In this document: piece after piece, positions 9,373 through 18,470 of the stretch
Position numbering within the stretch: position 1 is the stretch's first letter
Layout: the number at the start of each line of letters is the position of its first letter
Assembly (NCBI RefSeq): GCF_000220175.1
Contig: NZ_AFPU01000001.1
Location: 1,027,512 to 1,091,511 of the forward strand
Length of the DNA: 64,000 bases
Source: Nitrosarchaeum koreense MY1
Lineage (GTDB): Archaea > Thermoproteota > Nitrososphaeria > Nitrososphaerales > Nitrosopumilaceae
Direction of reading: 5' to 3'
Translations under genes and position numbers: made by a program
The notes under the pieces: model-generated
Seen by the model: the letters and a program-made list of their open reading frames with translations, nothing else
The model's database searches: none
What the model was told of the DNA's origin: nothing

Positions 9373-12300
9373 ATGTCTGAAGAAAAACCAAAACGTCAAT
9401 GTAAAGAGATTTGCAAGCAATATCGAGCAGAGCGTCCTAATAATGGAAATCGATACTCTAACGGTCAAGTCAGATGCCAAATTTGTGAAATTTACATGAC
9501 CAAAGAGGGGTGTAAAGATAAACAAGGAAACCAAGCTACAGAAGATACAAAAGATCTTTTTTGTAAATGTTGTAACTATAGAGTTCGCTCAAAACCACGA
9601 AATAGAATATACAAAGAAAAATATCAAGAACAAATTGATAAAAATAATGAAAACGATTCTGCACCTATGGATATTGAAGAATTAAAAAATTTCATCACAG
9701 CAGAGGCTAGACCACAAGCAAATTATCAATTTGTCATAATCAAAACTTTGTTAGAAAATAATTTTACAACTACAAAAAACATTCTAGTTGATGCTTTAAA
9801 ATTTTATAATAAAGATATTGAGATATATGATAATGGTAGAACTGTATTTTCAGTATTAGAAGAAAGAAATATTATTACAAAAAGTGATGATGGAAATTAT
9901 TCTATAAATCTAGATTACAGTGTTTCTTATTTTGATATTTTAGAAACAGTATCATTATGTAATCAAAAAATTTATGAAAATAAAATTAAAACAAATCCAG
10001 ATTATTTTATTGCGTTAGGACCATGGGAAAACTGGAATCATACAATAGAACATCAACCATTGAGATGGGGGGTTGCAGATAGTACTCCTACAAATACAGC
10101 AATTTATGATTTAGCCTCAGAAGGAGATATTGTTTTTTATTATTCAACAAAACATGAGCCAATTTATTTTACAGAATCAGGATTTTTTGGAATAGGTATT
10201 ATTCGTAAAAAAGAAATTAACAAAGAAGAAAAATATTGGCCAGAAGAACGAAAAACAAACAGAGCATATTTCACACATAAAATATACTTAGATACAATCA
10301 AATTTGCTCAATCAGATACAGATCTTGTTCCAATTTCTACAGGACTGCCACTAGTCAAAGGATTTAACCACATTACAGAAGGACCTGCATTAAATGAATT
10401 AATCAAAAATACTCAAACAAAATGGAATGTATTACTGCAAAATAAATCAGAATCATCTGTAAACTATTGGAAGATTGCACCAGGCCCACAAGCTTCGGAT
10501 TGGAAAATTCAAAAAGCACTTGGACTTGTTGCTATAGGATGGAATGAATTAGGTGATTTAGATGGTAAATCTTTTGAATCAATACATCAAAAACTACGAG
10601 AACTTTGGCCAAGTGCAATTGGAAATACCAGCTCACAATTTCGAGATTTTTTGTCAATAAAAAAAGGAGATATCATTATTGCAAATAAGGGAAAATCACA
10701 TATTGTTGGGATAGGTAGAGTCATAGGAGATTATCAATATCAACCTGCTCTAAAGTATATGCACACATATCCAGTAGAGTGGTTAGATACAAACGAGTAT
10801 GAAATTCCAGATCAACCATCATGGTTTATCACAGTAAATGCAGTATCAGAAGAAGATTATAAACAAATAATGTCAAATAAAATATCTTCTGTTATGTCAA
10901 CTGATGAGTTTGAAACTCTGATTAAAAGATTTAATCAAGATAGAACTATTTTCAATCAACCATGGCATTGGCCATACTATTCGGATCATGAAAAAATAGA
11001 ACAAAGAAAAGAATTCATAACAAAGTTTCCTTCAAATGAAATTCAAAATATTACTATTGAAGATTATGCGTTAGGATTAGATGATGAAGATGGGGATAAA
11101 AATCGTTCAAATTTTTCTTATATGTTAGAACAAAAAACAAGAACATTTGGACATATTGGAGGCACTGCTAGAAAATTTGGTTTATTTTATAAAAGAGATG
11201 AAGGAAAATTCTGGCATCATCCAAGTTATCAAAATAAAGAAGAAGCGTTTTCGGCAATATTAGAACAAATTCAAAGAATAGTGAATGCAGGAAGAATTTT
11301 TGTGGAGAATCATAATGTTCAACAACTATCCAATGTTATTGACGATACAAGTAATTTTATTATTCATAGACAAATAAGATCTAAAATTTTAGCAGTTTAT
11401 TTTCCAAATACATTTCTTGGAATAACATCTATGAAACACATCAATAATTTATTAAATTATTTTAAAATTCCACAAAAAGAACTTGGTGATAATCTTACTC
11501 AAAAACAATTCAAGTTAATTGAAATTAAAAAAGCACATCCAATTATGAAAAATTGGAGTGTAGAAGACTATTCTTACTTTTTATGGAATACATTATGTGC
11601 TAAACCTGGACAATCTAATGATACAGATGAGGATACAGAGGAAAATACAGATACGGATGAAAATACTACCATAAACGAATCTCAAGATGAAATACTAGAA
11701 TCTTTTGATGATGTTTCATTAAGAAAAATTACATCTAAAGAAATGGAAGAAGGAGTAAACAAAATTCTTGAAGATTTGATTGTAGATCCTGATACTATTA
11801 GAGATATTGTAATTAATTTAGCAAGTGGTAGACACATAATTTTAGCTGGACCAGTAGGAACCGGAAAAACTGAGCTTGCTAGAAAAATTCCAAGAGTATT
11901 TTGGACAGAAAGCGGTGGATATTATGCAGAAGAGCATACGGCAACAGCTGATTGGAACACAACAGATGTGATAGGTGGAATTATGCCTAAGATGGTTGGT
12001 AAAAATCCAAGTTATGAAGTACAATTAGGTTGTGTCTCTGAAACTGTGCTAAAAAACTGGGAATCTGAAAATTCTATCAAAAGAGTATCACGTATGAGAG
12101 AAAACAAATCATCGCATGGAACGTGGTTAATAATTGATGAATTTAACAGAGCAGATATCGATAAAGCCTTTGGTCAGCTATTCACATCGCTTGAAAGTAG
12201 ACAGCTAAAAGTACCAGATACCAATAAACGTGGATACTCAGAATTTATCATTCCTAAAGACTATAGAATTATAGGAACTCTCAATACTGCAGATAAACAT

Positions 12301-12996
12301 TATTTATTTCATCTATCTGATGCTCTTAAACGAAGATTTGCATATGTAGAAGTAAATTCACCAGAACGTAAAGACAAAGATCATGAGATTTATTATGCAA
12401 TAAAAAATGCAATACTTCAATTACCAAAAGATGATTATTCATCATTAATTGTTCTTGACGATAGTTTAGATAAAAAAATAATTAACAAAGAAAAATCAAA
12501 TAAAGAATTTGTTAGAGTAGTAGAGAAAGCATATGATGTTTTAGACTTTGTTAGAATGTCAAAACCATTAGGCACTGCAATACTCAAATCTATTTATCAA
12601 ACAATGTTAGTTGCAGCATCTATGAGTAATAATTTTGATAAAGTATTAGATTTTGGTTTAAGGACAAACTTGATTCCTCAGCTAGAAAATATTTCATCTA
12701 CAAATATTGAAACAATAATAGCTGTATTCTATACAATTCCTGTTGATTTCTTTAAAAAGATTCAAGATGACAGTTCTAATAAAGAAAAATACAAAGACGA
12801 TTTTGCAAACTTACTATCATACATGAGATTAAGTCAGGGTCATCAAGAACAAATCATTCAACAATTTGTTAAAGGTCAGATTAAAAAAGAAGGATGGGAT
12901 GACTTGCAAAAAAGATTTGAAGATCATCAACCTCTTAAAGAAGAATTATTTAAAAAATCACTGCAATCTCTGTTGAAAACGTCTACAATGATATGA
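9373..12996 (+). CDS. mcrB: McrB-type AAA+ restriction protein with Cys-rich N-terminus and two EVE-like domains
   Basis: A 1207-residue fusion. (1) A Cys-rich putative zinc module at 1-80 (C10, C14, C35, C38, C47, C64, C66, C67) with KPRNRIYKEK after it. (2) A region at about 108-190 that looks like a winged helix. (3) Two EVE/PUA-like modules (about 208-330 and 365-500) with the typical openings YFIALGPWENW and YWKIAPGPQASDW; this fold reads modified bases. (4) An McrB-associated helical region with YFPNTFLGI (about 675). (5) An acidic linker. (6) The McrB AAA+ GTPase/ATPase: GPVGTGKTEL (about 826), WLIIDEFNRAD (about 917), GTLNTAD (about 967) and LKRRF. It overlaps mcrC by 4 bases. The likely role is modification-dependent restriction. 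Confidence 0.88.
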   Translation: MSEEKPKRQCKEICKQYRAERPNNGNRYSNGQVRCQICEIYMTKEGCKDKQGNQATEDTKDLFCKCCNYRVRSKPRNRIYKEKYQEQIDKNNENDSAPMDIEELKNFITAEARPQANYQFVIIKTLLENNFTTTKNILVDALKFYNKDIEIYDNGRTVFSVLEERNIITKSDDGNYSINLDYSVSYFDILETVSLCNQKIYENKIKTNPDYFIALGPWENWNHTIEHQPLRWGVADSTPTNTAIYDLASEGDIVFYYSTKHEPIYFTESGFFGIGIIRKKEINKEEKYWPEERKTNRAYFTHKIYLDTIKFAQSDTDLVPISTGLPLVKGFNHITEGPALNELIKNTQTKWNVLLQNKSESSVNYWKIAPGPQASDWKIQKALGLVAIGWNELGDLDGKSFESIHQKLRELWPSAIGNTSSQFRDFLSIKKGDIIIANKGKSHIVGIGRVIGDYQYQPALKYMHTYPVEWLDTNEYEIPDQPSWFITVNAVSEEDYKQIMSNKISSVMSTDEFETLIKRFNQDRTIFNQPWHWPYYSDHEKIEQRKEFITKFPSNEIQNITIEDYALGLDDEDGDKNRSNFSYMLEQKTRTFGHIGGTARKFGLFYKRDEGKFWHHPSYQNKEEAFSAILEQIQRIVNAGRIFVENHNVQQLSNVIDDTSNFIIHRQIRSKILAVYFPNTFLGITSMKHINNLLNYFKIPQKELGDNLTQKQFKLIEIKKAHPIMKNWSVEDYSYFLWNTLCAKPGQSNDTDEDTEENTDTDENTTINESQDEILESFDDVSLRKITSKEMEEGVNKILEDLIVDPDTIRDIVINLASGRHIILAGPVGTGKTELARKIPRVFWTESGGYYAEEHTATADWNTTDVIGGIMPKMVGKNPSYEVQLGCVSETVLKNWESENSIKRVSRMRENKSSHGTWLIIDEFNRADIDKAFGQLFTSLESRQLKVPDTNKRGYSEFIIPKDYRIIGTLNTADKHYLFHLSDALKRRFAYVEVNSPERKDKDHEIYYAIKNAILQLPKDDYSSLIVLDDSLDKKIINKEKSNKEFVRVVEKAYDVLDFVRMSKPLGTAILKSIYQTMLVAASMSNNFDKVLDFGLRTNLIPQLENISSTNIETIIAVFYTIPVDFFKKIQDDSSNKEKYKDDFANLLSYMRLSQGHQEQIIQQFVKGQIKKEGWDDLQKRFEDHQPLKEELFKKSLQSLLKTSTMI

Positions 12997-14426
12997 ACAG
13001 ACAAGAGCTAGCTGATGAAATTATTCGGATAAAAAACGAACAAAACATTGATCCAAAAACTCTAATCAGACCTGAATTTACATTACTACCAAATTTTCAA
13101 TACTTGTATGTTGAATTTGAGAAAGTAAAGCTAGAAGGTGAGAAATGGCATCAATTTGTGAGATTTGTGTTAACGCCAAAAGAGGAATGGAGATACATGT
13201 ATGAGAGATTAGCATATCTTCTCAAAATTCATAGAGGCGGTTTTGAGGATTATTTTGTTCTAAAATCAGGTACACAATCAAATTCTATGCCTGATAGAAT
13301 GACAGATTTTATACGATTCCATAAATTATATGAAGAATTTTATCAGATTTATTCTAAAATTATTAGACGAATTCAGGTGGATTATCCAACAGTGGATTAT
13401 GTTGGACAAATGATCAGAGGTAAAATAGATTGGAAAAAAACTATACTCAAATCAAATGGTCAATTTCCTTTAAGTTTTGAAATGAGTACGTGGTCAAGAA
13501 AATTTGCAACATCAGAAAATATTTTATTGTTTTTGAGTACAAATTGGTTAAACAAAGAGGCTACAACTCTAATTAACACAAAATTTTCTGAGCCATTACA
13601 CATGGATGAAATTCAAACTTTGTATGATGTTGAATCAAATACAAATAGATTAATTCAAAATTTTCCTTATTATGAAATAATTCAGGCAAGTAAGCGATTT
13701 TCAAAGTTATTACCAAACGATAAAGAAATCATACAATTAATGAATGATGTAGAATTTAGAGTAAAACAAGGTACAATTAGAAACAAAGGTTATTTGGAAT
13801 TATTAGATTGGATAAAAAAGCTAAATGAACTTAGTTTAGAATTTCTTTCTGGAAATCCAACTAGATTTCATATTGATTCTTTATCGGATTTAGATACTAT
13901 CTATGAAGCTTGGATATTTTTAGAATTTATTGAGTTTTGTAATGTAAAGAAACATCTGGATGTTAATTTGATTCTAGGCAAATCTACAGATGATCTTACT
14001 TTTTTTGAATTCAGATTTGATGGTCATGATATTGTTATGTATTATGATAGAAAATTCTATAAAACAAAAGGCGAGACCTGGACTTTAGATCATCAACCTG
14101 ATTTTTCAGTTTTCATAGATGGAAAACTTGTTGCGTTATTTGATGCAAAAAACTATAGTAAATCATCTGAAAAAGCAGATGGCATAAACAAGATGTTGGC
14201 ATATCTGATAAATTTAGATGCAAATTATGGTGCACTTATTTTTCCTAAAATTGAAAATAAAGAGCCATTTGAATTAAAAAATGGAAAATATCACAAAGAG
14301 CAGATTCTCACTCATTATCAGATGAATCCTGTAGATTCTGCTATAGATATTCAAACCAAAATAGATTCAATGGAAACGATTTTTTCAAAAATTATTGGTG
14401 GAATTGAACAAAAAATACCAAACTAA
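12993..14426 (+). CDS. mcrC: McrC-type nuclease subunit
   Basis: A 477-residue partner of McrB. A long alpha/beta N-terminal part is followed by a PD-(D/E)XK nuclease core near residues 367-388 (HQPDFSVF ... LVALFDAKNY), giving the catalytic D, D and K of McrC proteins. Its ATG overlaps the mcrB stop (ATGA), so the two are coupled. McrC is expected to cut DNA when the McrB ring translocates on DNA carrying the recognised modification. Overall similarity to Escherichia coli McrC is low, but operon position and motif agree. Confidence 0.85.
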   Translation: MNRQELADEIIRIKNEQNIDPKTLIRPEFTLLPNFQYLYVEFEKVKLEGEKWHQFVRFVLTPKEEWRYMYERLAYLLKIHRGGFEDYFVLKSGTQSNSMPDRMTDFIRFHKLYEEFYQIYSKIIRRIQVDYPTVDYVGQMIRGKIDWKKTILKSNGQFPLSFEMSTWSRKFATSENILLFLSTNWLNKEATTLINTKFSEPLHMDEIQTLYDVESNTNRLIQNFPYYEIIQASKRFSKLLPNDKEIIQLMNDVEFRVKQGTIRNKGYLELLDWIKKLNELSLEFLSGNPTRFHIDSLSDLDTIYEAWIFLEFIEFCNVKKHLDVNLILGKSTDDLTFFEFRFDGHDIVMYYDRKFYKTKGETWTLDHQPDFSVFIDGKLVALFDAKNYSKSSEKADGINKMLAYLINLDANYGALIFPKIENKEPFELKNGKYHKEQILTHYQMNPVDSAIDIQTKIDSMETIFSKIIGGIEQKIPN

Positions 14427-14515
14427 AGGGGACATTTTTCATACTATAAATAACAAAATAATTGCCAAATAGCAGAATAAATCATATTTTGATCGCATAT
14501 TTTAGATAGCCTTAA

Positions 14516-16732
14516 ATGATGGTATATATAATAAAAAGTGTGGATACCATTCACTATGAAACCGAAGTAGATGCACTCTATAACTATATTTCACGTTTAG
14601 AAGAGGAATATGGTTTTAACCAAAAAAACATCAGAAAAGAAGTTCCAATACAAGTAGGACCTAAACGGCAGTTAGCAGACATTATTGTGTATAAAGATGG
14701 TTTACCATATATCCTAATTGAGGTAAAACAAAAAATTCCTGAGAATCCTGAATTAATAAAACAAAATCTAGAATTAATTTCTTCATTGTTAGGGAATCAA
14801 TATTCTGTGATAACGGATGGGATTTATGACTTGTGCTATATTGTTCAAAATTCATCACAACAAAATAAACTTAAATCAATTCCAGACATTCCTTCGACAT
14901 ACTCAAGTAGTTCAACAAAAAAACAAAAACGACACATTATTTTAAAATCTCCAGAATTATTTTTTTGGAATATTTGTGATGTTTTAAGAAGTAAAACAAA
15001 ATCAAGATACCTTACAGAAAAAGAAATCAGTGATGACCTTCTAAAGCTAATAGGTGCAAAAATTTTTGATGAAAATAATTCTGAAAAGCCTCAATTTGTA
15101 GCAGATAATAGTGAAAATTATTTAAAAATTGTTACTAGAATTGAAAATATTTTAGAACAACTCAATAAAAAACAAAAATCACAAATTTTTGAACCAAAAT
15201 TTAAACTTCCACATGACATACTAGTTGAAATAATTTTTAAAATTCAAAAATATTCTTTAACAAAATCTAAAATAACAGATTCTAAACTTGGATTCCCATA
15301 TTTTATTTTTACAAAAAATAGTGGAGAATTTTTAACTCCACCGAATATTGCTTCGTTTTTGACAAATTTATTCCCAATAACTTCTGAGATGAAAGTTTTG
15401 GATTTAGCATGTGGTACTGGAAAACTTCTATTTGATGCTGGAAAAAAAGGAGCGACTATTGTTGGATTAGACATAAATGAATCTATGACAAACCTTGCAA
15501 AGATAAATTGTTATCTACATGAAATTGAAAATGCAACAATACTATGTACAAATAGTCTTGATTCTTTAGACACACTTTCAAAAAAATCTAATGATGTAAT
15601 TCAACCTAATTCATTTGATCTCATTATGACGCATCCACCTTTTGGATTAACTCCTCAAATAGAGTATCAAAAATTTTCAATGCTAACAACTTCTGGAAGT
15701 AAGTATGTAGAGGCATTGTTTATCGAAAGAAGCTGGGAATTATTAAAAGAGGGCGGCAAATTAGTGATTATTTTGCCTGAAGGTATAATTTCTAACAAGA
15801 TAACATTGGCAGTTAGAGAATTTATCACTAAAAATTTTAAGATTTTAGGTATTGTTGGTTTACCTGACTATGCATTTTATCCTTATTCATCTATTAAGAC
15901 TTCTATATTGATACTTGAGAAATTAGGACCCAAAATTTATCAAAATTCATACAATGTTTTTATTGCAAACGCAGAGAATTTGGGATATGATAAACATGGT
16001 TCTTCAACAAACGCAAATGATTTTTCTCAGATAATAGAAGAGTTTCACGTTTTTTTAAAAACAAACAAAGGCCATACATTTGATACATCATTAAATGAGG
16101 AACTAAGATTAGATGGGAATTATTTTAAAAATATATCCAATTTAGGAACACAAAAACAAATTTGTCTTTTAAAAGAGATTACAGATATTTCTATTGGAGT
16201 TAAGAATCATAAACTACGAAAAGGCGATAAATATAGAATAGTAAAAGGTCAACAAATCAAAGATTTTGAAATTGACTTGTCAACTGCTGATTTAACTGGA
16301 TTTGAATTAATTTCTATGGATAAATTTCTTTTAAAAAATAAAGACATAGTTCTCACTCGTTCAGGCACTGTTGGAAATGTTGGATTATGTAAAAATGTTG
16401 AAAATGTCATTTACAGTGATAATGTAATAAGAATACGGATTAATTCAAATAAAATTATTCCAGAATATCTTACTTCTTTTTTGCATTCAGAACTTGGTCA
16501 AAAACAACTTAGACAGTGTACTACAGGCAGTACAATTCGTGGAATTAGTTTGAGTAATCTTGAAAAAATTCAAATTCCAATACTTTCAATGTCGGAGCAA
16601 AATAAAATTGCACAGAAATTAGAGGATATTTTATATCAAAAATCAAAATTAAAAGATGCGTCAATTAAATTTGAAGAGTCTAAATCGAGACTTTCAAAAA
16701 TTATTGAAGAAATTACAATGGAGCAAAATTAA
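14516..16732 (+). CDS. Nuclease-methyltransferase-specificity fusion (type IIG-like), altered catalytic motif
   Basis: A 738-residue single-chain restriction-modification-like protein. Residues 1-110 form an HsdR_N-type PD-(D/E)XK nuclease with D55 and E69-x-K71 (LADIIVY ... LIEVKQK). Residues about 230-490 form an HsdM-like methyltransferase with an intact SAM motif LDLACGTGK (near 294). The catalytic motif reads THPPFG (H373), where N6-adenine methyltransferases have Asn, Asp or Ser. Residues about 540-735 hold one HsdS-type recognition domain (TRSGTVGNVGL, LSMSEQNKIAQKLEDI). A dead methyltransferase would make this a DNA-binding sensor or nuclease rather than a self-protecting enzyme. Two small genes follow directly. 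Confidence 0.82.
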   Translation: MMVYIIKSVDTIHYETEVDALYNYISRLEEEYGFNQKNIRKEVPIQVGPKRQLADIIVYKDGLPYILIEVKQKIPENPELIKQNLELISSLLGNQYSVITDGIYDLCYIVQNSSQQNKLKSIPDIPSTYSSSSTKKQKRHIILKSPELFFWNICDVLRSKTKSRYLTEKEISDDLLKLIGAKIFDENNSEKPQFVADNSENYLKIVTRIENILEQLNKKQKSQIFEPKFKLPHDILVEIIFKIQKYSLTKSKITDSKLGFPYFIFTKNSGEFLTPPNIASFLTNLFPITSEMKVLDLACGTGKLLFDAGKKGATIVGLDINESMTNLAKINCYLHEIENATILCTNSLDSLDTLSKKSNDVIQPNSFDLIMTHPPFGLTPQIEYQKFSMLTTSGSKYVEALFIERSWELLKEGGKLVIILPEGIISNKITLAVREFITKNFKILGIVGLPDYAFYPYSSIKTSILILEKLGPKIYQNSYNVFIANAENLGYDKHGSSTNANDFSQIIEEFHVFLKTNKGHTFDTSLNEELRLDGNYFKNISNLGTQKQICLLKEITDISIGVKNHKLRKGDKYRIVKGQQIKDFEIDLSTADLTGFELISMDKFLLKNKDIVLTRSGTVGNVGLCKNVENVIYSDNVIRIRINSNKIIPEYLTSFLHSELGQKQLRQCTTGSTIRGISLSNLEKIQIPILSMSEQNKIAQKLEDILYQKSKLKDASIKFEESKSRLSKIIEEITMEQN

Positions 16733-16733
16733 A

Positions 16734-17111
16734 ATGGTGTCAGATAATAATCTTCCAGGGTATTATTATAGATTAAAGATATTATCGCTTATTGCATTGT
16801 GTTTAGTTGTAAGTAATTTTTTTATTGCAATGCCATTTTCAAATAATTTTAATATATATCATATTTCCCTTTACCAAACATTTTCAATGTTTACAATTGG
16901 CTCTGATACCTTCACTGATACTGTTTTGATTCCTGATTTTATAAAAATATTGATTCAATTTGAGGGTCTGTTGTTTGTTGGACTTTTCACTGCAATTATA
17001 ATTTTATTAGTTGAAAAACAAGGAATTATTTCTGAAATTCGTAAAGAAACCAAATTTCATCTAGAAAAATTACACAGAAAATATCAAAAGGAAAAAGATG
17101 AATCAAAATGA
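16734..17111 (+). CDS. Two-helix membrane protein with ion-channel-like pore layout
   Basis: Start taken at the ATG at 16734, one base after the fusion gene's stop (125 aa); the frame is open further upstream inside that gene. The first membrane helix is at about residues 12-33. A re-entrant-looking segment follows (FSMFTIGSDTF, about 47-58), then a second helix (FEGLLFVGLFTAIIILL, about 75-92) and a charged coiled-coil tail. The helix-pore-helix order and the ExxxG...A...LLV pattern of the second helix resemble two-TM potassium channel modules, but the filter reads TIGSD rather than TVGYG. It ends with an ATGA overlap to the next gene. An effector role is inference from context. Confidence 0.6.
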   Translation: MVSDNNLPGYYYRLKILSLIALCLVVSNFFIAMPFSNNFNIYHISLYQTFSMFTIGSDTFTDTVLIPDFIKILIQFEGLLFVGLFTAIIILLVEKQGIISEIRKETKFHLEKLHRKYQKEKDESK

Positions 17112-17440
17112 GTGTTGAAGATATAAGACGCAGAAATCGTATACGTGATGCCCGAATTTTTATCACCAATTGTGGTGCTCAAGAACTCGTGGACAATGTT
17201 GATTTACAACGATGTATTATTTCTAGAATGGGTCTATTAGTTGAACTTGATGATGAATGTTTGTTTATTAGGGCATCTAGTGATGTAACTGTTTCCATCA
17301 GAGGAAATACCAGAATGTCTTCGATCATGACGGTATGTGCAAATAAACATGCTCTTAAATCTCAAATAACTGTTGATGATGCTTATCATGAAATTATTTT
17401 TGAGTTGGTTTTTGTTCTTGCAGGCAGGGTTTTACGATGA
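17108..17440 (+). CDS. Conserved small protein of unknown function, third gene of fusion operon
   Basis: A 110-residue soluble, mixed alpha/beta protein with an Arg-rich N-terminus (IRRRNRIRDAR) and single Cys residues at about 23, 36, 50 and 77. No family is recognised. Its ATG overlaps the stop of the two-helix membrane gene by 4 bases, so it is almost certainly co-translated with it and with the upstream nuclease-methyltransferase fusion. Confidence 0.65.
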   Translation: MSVEDIRRRNRIRDARIFITNCGAQELVDNVDLQRCIISRMGLLVELDDECLFIRASSDVTVSIRGNTRMSSIMTVCANKHALKSQITVDDAYHEIIFELVFVLAGRVLR

Positions 17441-17478
17441 TTTGATTTTCTAGAGTGATGATTTTTATATACTAAGAA

Positions 17479-17492
17479 ATGAATATATTCAT
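17479..17492. promoter_or_regulatory. 14-bp perfect palindrome, possible operator
   Basis: ATGAATATATTCAT is a perfect palindrome lying about 8 bases after a TATA-like stretch (17462-17471) and about 100 bases upstream of the winged-helix gene at 17589. Position and symmetry fit an operator, but the palindrome also contains the ATG of a small leader frame. Confidence 0.35.
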
Positions 17493-17592
17493 GCAGTTTG
17501 AATATCTTCATACTATGATTAATCTTTTTGATCAAGATTCTGTATATTGTGATGGGAGATTCAATAGTGATAAATGTGGTGAGGGTACTTGA
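17479..17592 (+). CDS. Possible 37-residue leader peptide coupled to downstream gene
   Basis: An ATG-initiated frame of 37 codons whose TGA stop shares bases with the TTG start of the next gene (cTTGA). This overlap often marks coupled genes in this genome. The peptide has no recognisable domain and two Cys residues. It may be chance; there is no clear ribosome-binding site before its ATG, but the gene could be leaderless given the TATA-like box at 17462-17471. Confidence 0.3.
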   Translation: MNIFMQFEYLHTMINLFDQDSVYCDGRFNSDKCGEGT

Positions 17593-18374
17593 TTCAGAAA
17601 CTATCTAATGCTCATAATGGATTCAAAGAATGGATCTTGGAAACAACCAAAGAGCCTGATGATTGGTCAGGATTTTTGTCTTCAAAATTGCATAAACAAA
17701 TAAAAATCGAATTGTTATCATGCACTCATGATTTTGAAGGATTTGTAAAAATTAACAATTTGAAAATCGATAATGCTAAAACTGTCTTTAATTTTCTCAA
17801 AAAATCTAAGTTGATTTTAGATTATGATTTGGGTAAAAGTCAAGCGGGAAACATAGCTGTTTGGGTAAAAGCCAAACATCCATTAATATGCAAAAATATT
17901 CTAGATAATAAATTCAAACTATCTAGTGACATTGAAGTAAATCCTGGTAATCAATACTTTGTTTTCAAATCGTTTTATGATGACAAAGTTACAACAAGTC
18001 ATTTAAAACAACTTCAAAATGCATTAACTCAACGAGGCATTACGATTAAAGAATTAAAAGAGAAACATAATGTTAACTCAATTCCTCACGAAATTCCAAA
18101 ATTTGAATTTAATAAAGATTATAGAAAAGTAATTGAATTGCTATTGGAATCTAATTATTTTGATCAAGAGAGAAGAACGATGACCCAAGAAGAAATTGCA
18201 AAAAAAGCTAAACTCTCAGTAGGCAAAACCAATAAAATCATTCGGAATTTACAAAAAGAAGGTTTTAACACAATGTTGAGTTTCTATCCAGATATGTCTA
18301 AATTTGAATCAAAAATGAAGGAATTAATTAAAAAAGACAAACAACAACTTAATTCAATGAAAGTTACATCTTAA
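17589..18374 (+). CDS. Unknown protein with C-terminal winged-helix domain
   Basis: A 261-residue protein read from a TTG at 17589, preceded by GGTGAGGG at suitable distance. Residues about 195-225 (EEIAKKAKLSVGKTNKIIRN) form a clear helix-turn-helix. The N-terminal two thirds is mixed alpha/beta and unrecognised. It sits between the restriction genes and the integrase block and may regulate either. DNA binding is well supported; the target is unknown. Confidence 0.65.
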   Translation: MIQKLSNAHNGFKEWILETTKEPDDWSGFLSSKLHKQIKIELLSCTHDFEGFVKINNLKIDNAKTVFNFLKKSKLILDYDLGKSQAGNIAVWVKAKHPLICKNILDNKFKLSSDIEVNPGNQYFVFKSFYDDKVTTSHLKQLQNALTQRGITIKELKEKHNVNSIPHEIPKFEFNKDYRKVIELLLESNYFDQERRTMTQEEIAKKAKLSVGKTNKIIRNLQKEGFNTMLSFYPDMSKFESKMKELIKKDKQQLNSMKVTS

Positions 18375-18470
18375 ACTAAATAACATCCACATATTCTATT
18401 TGTGATAATGTCGACTCTTCTAATTCAAATATTTTTCATCTTTTTTAATTTGTATCTGGAATTTAGAATT

